A stretch of 6,729 nt of DNA from Corynebacterium accolens (GTDB taxonomy: Bacteria > Actinomycetota > Actinomycetes > Mycobacteriales > Mycobacteriaceae), in contig NZ_CP100376.1 of the NCBI RefSeq assembly GCF_030515985.1, positions 632,825 to 639,553 of the forward strand, written 5' to 3'. Position numbers and translations under genes: made by a program. Positions 1 through 4,473 of the stretch are shown in pieces; the stretch's first letter is position 1; every line of letters starts with the position of its first letter. The notes below the pieces were generated by a model, which saw nothing but the letters and a program-made list of their open reading frames with translations, was not told the origin of the DNA and searched no databases.

Positions 1-340
1 AAGAACCGCCGTAGGAATCATTGCCCAAAATGACGTGATCGCCGGGGCGCACCAAGATGCGCACCATCGTATCGGCGGCTGCCATGCCGGTGGCAAAGAC
101 GCGGGCGTAATCCGCGCCCTCCAGTGCAGCCAAGGTCTTCTCGAGGGAGCGCACCGTCGGGTTGGCCACACGCCCGTATTCAAAGCCGCCGCGCAGTTGC
201 GCGAGGCCATCCTGGGCGAACGTGGTCGAAGCGTAGATCGGCACGTTGATGGATCCCATGTGCGGATCCGGGTGATATCCAGCGTGAATGGATCGGGATG
301 AAAATCCTTTTGCCAAGTTATGCGCGCTGTGTTCAGTCAT
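1..340 (-). CDS. metB: Cystathionine gamma-synthase (N-terminal part, runs off left edge)
   Basis: The first 113 residues of a PLP-dependent Cys/Met metabolism enzyme are visible; the rest, including the PLP lysine, lies beyond the window. The family condenses an activated homoserine ester with cysteine to give cystathionine, a cytosolic step of methionine synthesis by transsulfuration. Seen here: SIHAGY (17-22), PIYASTTFAQ (34-43), EYGRVANPT (54-62) with the Tyr55/Arg57 pair that in this family contacts PLP phosphate of the partner subunit, the phosphate-binding ATGMAA (83-88), and GNDSYGG (106-112), whose Tyr110 matches the cofactor-stacking tyrosine. The sequence closely resembles corynebacterial MetB as I remember it. 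O-acetylhomoserine sulfhydrylase or cystathionine gamma-lyase are family alternatives, but the N-terminus fits MetB best. The start is ATG at 340; a GGGAGG lies only 1 nt upstream, unusually close, and an in-frame TTG at 349 is an alternative start. It is transcribed divergently from the mscS-like gene. Confidence 0.9.
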   Translation of the reverse strand, partial: MTEHSAHNLAKGFSSRSIHAGYHPDPHMGSINVPIYASTTFAQDGLAQLRGGFEYGRVANPTVRSLEKTLAALEGADYARVFATGMAAADTMVRILVRPGDHVILGNDSYGGS

Positions 341-352
341 GCCTCCCAATCG

Positions 353-368
353 TAGACTAAGCGGTTCA
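353..368. promoter_or_regulatory. Possible degenerate McbR operator upstream of metB
   Basis: TAGAC, six bases, then GTTCA. The McbR operator known in Corynebacterium glutamicum is TAGAC-N6-GTCTA, controlling methionine and cysteine genes. The left half matches fully and the right half matches at three of five positions, with exact spacing. It lies 13-28 bases upstream of the metB ATG, downstream of the candidate -10, where a repressor could block transcription. The half-site quality is modest, so this may be chance. Confidence 0.3.
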
Positions 369-389
369 TCCACACCGGCCATTCGGCAA

Positions 390-395
390 TTTATA
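390..395 (-). promoter_or_regulatory. Candidate -10 element for metB
   Basis: On the minus strand the sequence reads TATAAA inside an AT-rich patch (GAATATAAATTG), in an otherwise GC-rich region. This would give a leader of about 40 nt before the metB ATG. No convincing -35 is seen, which is common in corynebacteria. Confidence 0.35.
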
Positions 396-454
396 TTCTG
401 CCCTCTCCACGCGTTGCCGATTCGGCGCCATCAGTGAGATTTCAGGATTTTCTC

Positions 455-460
455 TAGAAT
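455..460 (+). promoter_or_regulatory. Candidate -10 element for the mscS-glbO operon
   Basis: TAGAAT fits the corynebacterial -10 consensus TANAAT. Transcription would start near 467, giving a leader of about 30 nt to the ATG pair at 496/499. A GTG at 463 in the same frame would then precede the transcription start, which argues against using it as the start codon. No clear -35 is visible. Confidence 0.45.
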
Positions 461-498
461 GGGTGCGGTTAGTTTGTGTCCACGATCAAGAAAGAATG

Positions 499-1500
499 AT
501 GAGTACGAACCTATTTACCATGGCTCAGGGCGCTGCAGAGAAAAAAGACGATGCAGTAGAGTCCGTATCGAGCTTCTGGAACGACGAGAACGTTCAACTT
601 TGGCTTATCGAGCGACCCATCCGCATCGGCCTCATTATCATTTTGGCCTTCATTGCGCACTGGGCGCTGCGCCACCTCATCAACCGGCTGGCGAAAAACA
701 GCATTAAGGCCTCCACCCTCAAAAAGCCCAGCCGCAGCCGCAGCAGGTCTGCGGAGGACGGCCAACCGGATGACACCCTGCGAGAAACCAGGGAGGCGCG
801 CCGCGCCTCGCGCATTAAGACCCTCGCCGGCGTAGGGCGCTCGGCGGTCGCCATCGTGGTCTGGGTTTCTGCCGGCATTGCCATCCTGGACGAGTTGGAA
901 GTCAACGTCGCCCCGCTGATCGCCTCAGCCGGTGTTATCGGTGTTGCCCTCGGCTTCGGTGCGCAGGAACTGGTCCGAGACTTCCTCTCCGGTATTTTCA
1001 TGCTCATTGAGGATCAATACGGCATTGGCGATGTCATTGACCTGGGCAACGGCGTCTTCGGTGACGTCGAGTCCATTTCCCTGCGCATTACCACCGTCCG
1101 CGATATCGACGGTGCCCTGTGGTACGTCCGCAATGGCGAAATCCTGCAGGTGGCTAACCACTCCGATGAGTACTCCGTTGCCCGCATCCAAATCCCCGTC
1201 GGGCTATCCAATGACCCAGAGGTTGCCGGCGAGGTCATCGACAAGGCCGTCAAGGATGCCGTCAAGGACGAAAAGATCCGCAAGATGGTGCTCAGCACCC
1301 CGCGCATCGACGGCATGTCCAAGTTCGAGCCGGATTACGTATCCTTCCGCGTGTCCACCAAGACGCTGCCGGGCCGCCAGTGGGATGTCCAGCGCTTTGT
1401 CCAGTCCCGCGTCCTCAACGTCATGCACGCAGAGGGCATTACCACCCCGTACCCACACGGCATCGGCATTGCCAATCCGCATAAGGGAGACGATGCCTAA
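499..1500 (+). CDS. MscS-family mechanosensitive ion channel
   Basis: A 333-residue membrane channel of the small-conductance mechanosensitive family, expected to open under membrane tension and release solutes on hypo-osmotic shock. Seen: a hydrophobic helix at about 41-58; a basic, Ser/Arg-rich linker at about 75-107 (PSRSRSRS at 77-84); a second helix at about 112-130; and the pore-lining third helix at about 138-171 (IASAGVIGVALGFGAQELV), rich in small Gly/Ala residues. The MscS beta domain follows, with GIGDVI (175-180), DVESISLRITTVRDIDG (189-205) and NGEILQVANHS (212-222). The C-terminal alpha/beta domain reaches about residue 323. It is short like E. coli MscS and lacks the long C-terminal extension of the glutamate-exporting corynebacterial MscCG, so a glutamate export role should not be assumed. 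The start is ATG 499 (AAGAAAG 4 nt upstream); ATG 496 is equally in frame. Its TAA directly abuts the glbO ATG. Confidence 0.88.
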   Translation: MSTNLFTMAQGAAEKKDDAVESVSSFWNDENVQLWLIERPIRIGLIIILAFIAHWALRHLINRLAKNSIKASTLKKPSRSRSRSAEDGQPDDTLRETREARRASRIKTLAGVGRSAVAIVVWVSAGIAILDELEVNVAPLIASAGVIGVALGFGAQELVRDFLSGIFMLIEDQYGIGDVIDLGNGVFGDVESISLRITTVRDIDGALWYVRNGEILQVANHSDEYSVARIQIPVGLSNDPEVAGEVIDKAVKDAVKDEKIRKMVLSTPRIDGMSKFEPDYVSFRVSTKTLPGRQWDVQRFVQSRVLNVMHAEGITTPYPHGIGIANPHKGDDA

Positions 1501-1884
1501 ATGAATTCCGTCTATGAAGCCATCGGTGGCACCCCTACCTTTGAGCGCCTCGTGCATGGCTTTTATGACCAGGTCAAAGAAGACGACGTGATTGGCCCCA
1601 TGTACCCGGATCAGGATTGGGAAGGCGCGGAACAGCGCCTTACCTGGTTCCTGATTCAGTACTGGGGCGGTCCCCAACACTTCTCCGAAAACCGCGGCCA
1701 CCCGCGCCTGCGCATGCGGCATGCAACCTTTCCCATTGATATGGAAGCTCACGACCGCTGGCTCGAGCTGATGGGAAAATCCCTCGATAGCATCGAGGAA
1801 GACACCATCCCGCCGGCGTATCGCACCATGCTTTGGGATCACATGCAGCGCGTCGCCGCCATGCTCATCAACAGAGCGCCTTAA
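1501..1884 (+). CDS. glbO: Group II truncated hemoglobin (trHbO)
   Basis: A 127-residue 2-on-2 globin. The family binds heme and oxygen, nitric oxide or peroxides; roles proposed in actinobacteria include oxygen handling, redox sensing and NO/peroxide detoxification in the cytosol or at the membrane. Key positions are visible: Tyr22 (B10), Tyr35 at CD1, QYWGGP (53-58), and RGHPRLRMRHATFPI (65-79), in which His74 is the proximal F8 heme ligand. Trp87 occupies the G8 position that defines group II. Tyr at CD1 rather than Phe is typical of the actinobacterial GlbO subgroup. The length is normal for the family. The ATG immediately follows the stop of the mscS-like gene with no gap, and an AGGGAG about 11 nt upstream, inside that gene's end, supplies the ribosome binding site. 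Translational coupling and one shared transcript are therefore likely. The converging terminator lies 48 nt downstream. Confidence 0.95.
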   Translation: MNSVYEAIGGTPTFERLVHGFYDQVKEDDVIGPMYPDQDWEGAEQRLTWFLIQYWGGPQHFSENRGHPRLRMRHATFPIDMEAHDRWLELMGKSLDSIEEDTIPPAYRTMLWDHMQRVAAMLINRAP

Positions 1885-1932
1885 TTTTTCAACTGCTTGT
1901 AGCGCTGCCTGTGCAAGCGTTGCAAGCTGTAC

Positions 1933-1978
1933 AAAGAGGCCCGCGCACTTTCACATTAGGTAGTGCGCGGGCCTCTTT
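1933..1978. terminator. Bidirectional rho-independent terminator between glbO and ald
   Basis: A perfect 17-bp inverted repeat (1933-1949 with 1962-1978) around a 12-nt loop. The arms begin AAAGAGG and end CCTCTTT, so transcripts in both directions finish with a short U run (TTTT on the plus strand, TTT on the minus). It lies between the ends of two convergent genes, as expected for a shared terminator. Upstream, a direct repeat GCAAGC (1913-1918 and 1922-1927) could pair with GCTTG at 1895-1899 but looks incidental. Confidence 0.88.
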
Positions 1979-2015
1979 TACTGTGCGCTAGCGCCAAGTT
2001 AGCGCTGCCGGATGC

Positions 2016-3107
2016 TTAGTCTTTCCAGTCGAAAGCCTGGCGTACCGGCTCAGATACCAGCTTGCCCCCGCGGGTCATCACGCCTGAGCGCAGACCTGGG
2101 AAGCGCTCGATCGCGGCATCCAGGTCGTCGTTAGCCACCGCGCGGATATACGGCAGCGTCGCCGAGGCCAAGGCGCGGGCCGAAGTATTGGCCACCGCAC
2201 CGGGCATATTGGCCACGCAGTAGAAGAGGGTGTCGTGCACCTTGAAGGTCGGTTCGTCATGGGAGGTCTTGCGCGAGTTCTCGAAGCAGCCGCCTTGGTC
2301 GATGGCGACATCGACAAGCACCGCACCCTCCTTCATCTTCTTCACGGTCTCCTCGCGCACCAGCTTCGGTGCCGCAGCGCCTGGAATCAGGACGGCGCCA
2401 ATGACGAGATCGGCCTCCTCCAGCTCCTTATCCAGAGTGGATGGGTCAGAGATCAGGGTACGCACGCCGCCGGCGTACTGGTCATCAAAGCGCTGCAGGA
2501 CGTGTGGATCCACGTCCAGGACCGTGACTTCTGCGCGCAGACCGTGCGCCATGGCCACGGCGGACGCACCTACCTGGCCGCCGCCGATGACCACCACGCG
2601 CGCAGGCTGGGTGCCCGGGATGCCAGAAACCAAGAAGCCGCGGCCGCCCTGGGTGGACAAAAGGTGGTGCGAGCCCTCGATAACGGCCAAGCGCCCAGCA
2701 ACCTGGGACATAGGGGTCAAAAGCGGCAGGGTGCCGCGGCGGTCCGTAACGGTTTCATAGGCAATCGAGGTCGTCTTCGATTCCGTCAGCGCCTCCGTCA
2801 GCGGGCGATCCGCCGCTAAGTGCAGGTAGGTAAAGACGGTGAGATCCGAGCGAAGGTACTGGTACTCGGATTCCAGCGGCTCCTTTACCTTCAGCAGGAG
2901 CTCGGCCTTGGCCCACGTCTCGTCCGCAGAATCGACGATGGTGGCACCAGCCTCTACGTATTTCTCGTCGGGAAAGGACGCGCCTACGCCCGCGCCCGAT
3001 TCGATGAAAAGCTCGTGCCCATCAGTAACCAAGGTCCGCACCTCGGTTGGGGTGAGGGCGACGCGGCTTTCATTATTCATGATTTCTTTGGGTACAGAAA
3101 TGCGCAC
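2016..3107 (-). CDS. ald: Alanine dehydrogenase
   Basis: A 363-residue NAD-dependent enzyme interconverting L-alanine and pyruvate plus ammonia. It allows alanine use as carbon and nitrogen source and, in reverse, NADH re-oxidation under low oxygen. The Mycobacterium tuberculosis Ald catalytic set is conserved at the same numbers: Arg15 in NNESRVALTP (substrate carboxylate), Lys75 in KVKEP, His96 in YLHLA and Asp270 in VDVAIDQGG. The Rossmann motif IGGGQVG spans 174-180, with Asp198 for the NAD ribose. The length is slightly below the usual 370 or so, with no sign of truncation. The GTG start at 3107 is chosen because AAGGAG sits 7 nt upstream and the protein begins with the family's usual MR(I/V)xVPKE. 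No partner gene is co-transcribed: the next upstream gene ends 259 nt away and the downstream neighbour converges. No divergent Lrp/AsnC-type regulator (the mycobacterial AldR arrangement) is present. Confidence 0.96.
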   Translation of the reverse strand: MRISVPKEIMNNESRVALTPTEVRTLVTDGHELFIESGAGVGASFPDEKYVEAGATIVDSADETWAKAELLLKVKEPLESEYQYLRSDLTVFTYLHLAADRPLTEALTESKTTSIAYETVTDRRGTLPLLTPMSQVAGRLAVIEGSHHLLSTQGGRGFLVSGIPGTQPARVVVIGGGQVGASAVAMAHGLRAEVTVLDVDPHVLQRFDDQYAGGVRTLISDPSTLDKELEEADLVIGAVLIPGAAAPKLVREETVKKMKEGAVLVDVAIDQGGCFENSRKTSHDEPTFKVHDTLFYCVANMPGAVANTSARALASATLPYIRAVANDDLDAAIERFPGLRSGVMTRGGKLVSEPVRQAFDWKD

Positions 3108-3114
3108 GGAGGTT

Positions 3115-3120
3115 CTCCTT
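3115..3120 (-). promoter_or_regulatory. Ribosome binding site fixing the GTG start of ald
   Basis: On the minus strand, AAGGAG is followed by a 7-nt spacer and then GTG (3107). The nearby ATG at 3122 overlaps this site and is out of frame with the enzyme, so the GTG is the supported start. Confidence 0.7.
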
Positions 3121-3185
3121 CATGTGTTGGCTACAGCGGCGAAAAATTATTTCTAGCTGTCAGGCTAACGCAGAATGCGAAGGAG

Positions 3186-3191
3186 AATATA
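3186..3191 (-). promoter_or_regulatory. Candidate -10 element for ald
   Basis: TATATT on the minus strand fits the corynebacterial TANANT pattern. It would place the transcription start near 3179 and a leader of about 70 nt before the GTG. A dyad begins 2 nt upstream and fills the spacer and -35 region, so no separate -35 can be named. Confidence 0.4.
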
Positions 3192-3192
3192 A

Positions 3193-3213
3193 GTTTGTGC
3201 GTATTTCACGAAC
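3193..3213. promoter_or_regulatory. 21-bp dyad next to the ald promoter, possible operator
   Basis: Plus strand GTTTGTG, seven bases, CACGAAC: 7-bp arms matching at six of seven positions. It lies immediately upstream of the candidate ald -10, across the spacer and -35 region, the position of a typical repressor or activator site. The GTG/CAC core recalls CRP/GlxR sites, but those have 8 bases between GTG and CAC and this has 7, so I do not assign a regulator. Confidence 0.35.
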
Positions 3214-3322
3214 GGGGGTGACAATAATAATCGCGCTTTACTCGATACCGCAGTGTATGGGGTTAAAAATGCACACTCGGAAAATACCCACTACCCCCGA
3301 CTATTGGGTTATAGGTATTATT

Positions 3323-3344
3323 CACTGTCTGTTTTTAGACGGTG
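3323..3344 (-). terminator. Weak hairpin after the hypothetical gene, possible terminator
   Basis: CACTGTCT and AGACGGTG form an 8-bp stem with a 6-base loop, 22 nt past the stop of the minus-strand gene. In the minus-strand transcript one pair is a C-A mismatch (in the plus-strand transcript it is a G-U wobble), and only AATAAT follows instead of a U run. It could slow or end the operon's transcript before ald, but the evidence is thin. Confidence 0.25.
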
Positions 3345-3366
3345 AGATCCCAGATTCGGGGAGTAA

Positions 3367-4005
3367 CTACAGAACCGATAGCCGCGTGGAACGGTAGATG
3401 CTGCCAAACGGCGCATCAAGGCGCACCCACCGACCTAGGCTCGATACTCGCAGGTGCCGCGGAATATCCATAGAGGCAGAAAACCCCGGAATGAGGCCTA
3501 GATTGGTACAGGCGAAGATCATCCGCATCGGGATTTCCACCGTCTGTCCATTGCCTTCAACCGTGACCACGGTTTGATTAAGCAGGCTGGGTGGCGGGCC
3601 CATGGGTCCAGAAAACTCCCGGGTCAGCTTCTGGCCTTGATCTGAAAGCTCGCGAACCACCGTCACCGGCAGGGTATCCACCACGCTAAAACCGGTGGCC
3701 GGCGGCAATGCGCCCGGCCACGACACATCACGGGCTGGGCCGAGTTCCATAATGCCGGTGCCATCGTGTTCCGCTAGCTGTTGCTCCAGCGTCCCAGCGG
3801 ACCCCACTGCCCCATCGCGAGAGGCTTTCCCCTGCACCCGCCGGGAGGCGACAACCTCGAAGGGGGTGGTAACGAAGGCATCAACGACGTCATCGGCAAG
3901 CTGGCGCAGGCGCACCGATGCATTCGCGTCTACCCCGACTGCGCGCGCAAGAAGGGCCCGTAAGCCAGGTCCTCCGCTGCGAACTTCAAGCGACTCGGTG
4001 ACCAT
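3367..4005 (-). CDS. Conserved actinobacterial protein of unknown function
   Basis: A 212-residue protein I do not recognise as a member of any named domain family. It has no signal peptide or clear membrane helix. The N-terminal part (about 13-60) is Ala/Val/Arg-rich and probably helical; the middle (about 85-150) contains Pro/Gly-rich loops such as WPGALPPATG; the C-terminal part (about 140-212) looks beta-rich, with TVVTVEGNGQTVEIPMRM, then RVSSLGRWVRLD and YRSTRLSVL. By position it corresponds to the Rv2474c-type gene beside the thioesterase gene in mycobacteria (from memory). It begins 42 nt after the thioesterase stop on the same strand and is probably the last gene of the ettA operon. 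The ATG at 4005 has only weak ribosome-binding matches (AGG and GGG about 10-15 nt upstream). Its codon bias resembles its neighbours, and the opposite-strand frames look less protein-like, which supports a real gene. Confidence 0.75.
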   Translation of the reverse strand: MVTESLEVRSGGPGLRALLARAVGVDANASVRLRQLADDVVDAFVTTPFEVVASRRVQGKASRDGAVGSAGTLEQQLAEHDGTGIMELGPARDVSWPGALPPATGFSVVDTLPVTVVRELSDQGQKLTREFSGPMGPPPSLLNQTVVTVEGNGQTVEIPMRMIFACTNLGLIPGFSASMDIPRHLRVSSLGRWVRLDAPFGSIYRSTRLSVL

Positions 4006-4047
4006 GGCTTGCGGGCCCTACCTTTCTATGTGTGCACAGTGCGCCGT

Positions 4048-4458
4048 TTAAGAGGCGCTCATCTGCAGAATATCCTTTTCCTCATCCGTCAACGGGCGCG
4101 GGGTGTGCTTCTTCTTGTCAATGACAACCTGCACACAGTTCACCGTGGCCGCTACCTCCCCAGCAGCGGTCTTGACATGCTGGGTCGTGGTAAAGGATGA
4201 CGAACCGATCTGGGAAACGGAGGTTTCCACGATGACGTGGGCATTGCCCTCAAAGGGAATGGGCCGCATATAGTCCACGTCGAGATGACGCACCAAGGCC
4301 ATGAAATCGATGCCCTTGGCATAGATATTCTCCTTGGCAAAAGCCAAGCGTGCCTCCTGGGCAACCTCGATATAGTTGGCGTTCATCATGTGGCCGTACA
4401 TATCGAAATCGCCCCAGCGGGTGGGCACTTGGTGGGTATGCGCGTTATCGGTCGCCAT
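4048..4458 (-). CDS. Acyl-CoA thioesterase, hot-dog (4HBT/YbgC-like) family
   Basis: A 136-residue single hot-dog domain protein, the usual size for 4-hydroxybenzoyl-CoA thioesterase relatives, which hydrolyse acyl-CoA to free acid and CoA as homotetramers or hexamers. The active-site block is near the N-terminus: PTRWGDFDMYGHMMNANY, in which the second Asp of GDFD aligns with the catalytic Asp17 of Pseudomonas 4HBT. The family's usual GHxNN is here GHMMN, with Met for the first Asn. It continues with EVAQEARLAF, the DVDYMRPIPF strand and the hydrophobic ATVNCVQVVIDKKKHTPRPL strand typical of the fold. The physiological acyl-CoA cannot be read from the sequence. Two ATGs compete (4461 and 4458); GAGGAG lies 1 nt from the first and 4 nt from the second, so I prefer 4458. 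The ribosome binding site sits just after the ettA stop, 15 nt separating the two genes, so co-transcription and likely coupling with ettA are expected. Confidence 0.88.
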   Translation of the reverse strand: MATDNAHTHQVPTRWGDFDMYGHMMNANYIEVAQEARLAFAKENIYAKGIDFMALVRHLDVDYMRPIPFEGNAHVIVETSVSQIGSSSFTTTQHVKTAAGEVAATVNCVQVVIDKKKHTPRPLTDEEKDILQMSAS

Positions 4459-4473
4459 CATTCTCCTCAGGGA

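Larger units (their letters stand above)
3108..3366. other. AT-rich intergenic region upstream of ald
   Basis: These 259 bases lie between the 3' end of the hypothetical gene and the start of ald. The part I counted (3181-3240) is 40% GC, far below the flanking genes. I see no credible gene. It holds the candidate ald promoter and dyad described separately, plus further imperfect dyads: AGTGT/ACACT (3252-3256 and 3273-3277), and AATACC/GGTATT (3283-3288 and 3314-3319) nested around ACCCA/TGGGT (3286-3290 and 3305-3309). A plus-strand open frame across it lacks protein-like composition. Its most likely job is control of ald. Confidence 0.6.

Noticed and set aside
463..498. Upstream GTG start for the channel gene, adding 12 residues
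   Set aside because: It lies at or before the predicted transcription start from TAGAAT at 455-460 and has no ribosome binding site.
1204..1842. Long minus-strand open frame opposite the channel and globin genes
   Set aside because: It crosses the junction of two well-identified plus-strand genes and shows no family resemblance; it reflects GC-rich codon bias.
1985..2005. Small inverted repeat GCGCTA/TAGCGC near the end of ald
   Set aside because: A six-bp stem with a 9-base loop beside a far stronger terminator; likely incidental.
2235..2819. Plus-strand open frame within ald
   Set aside because: Antisense to a fully conserved alanine dehydrogenase, with a composition typical of a shadow frame.
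3196..3210. GlxR/CRP-like site (TGTG...CACG) upstream of ald
   Set aside because: GTG and CAC are 7 bases apart rather than the 8 of TGTGA-N6-TCACA, and the flanking A/T positions do not match; kept only as an unnamed dyad.
3122..3397. Plus-strand open frame across the AT-rich region upstream of ald
   Set aside because: It lacks a ribosome binding site and protein-like composition, and overlaps the ald ribosome binding region and the end of the hypothetical gene.
4029..4037. TGTGCACA palindrome between the thioesterase and hypothetical genes
   Set aside because: A short 8-bp palindrome inside a 42-nt intra-operon gap with no promoter-like elements around it.
3695..4051. Plus-strand open frame opposite the hypothetical gene
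   Set aside because: The translation is Ser/Thr/Ala/Arg low complexity, typical of an antisense frame; the minus-strand reading has better gene spacing and operon context.
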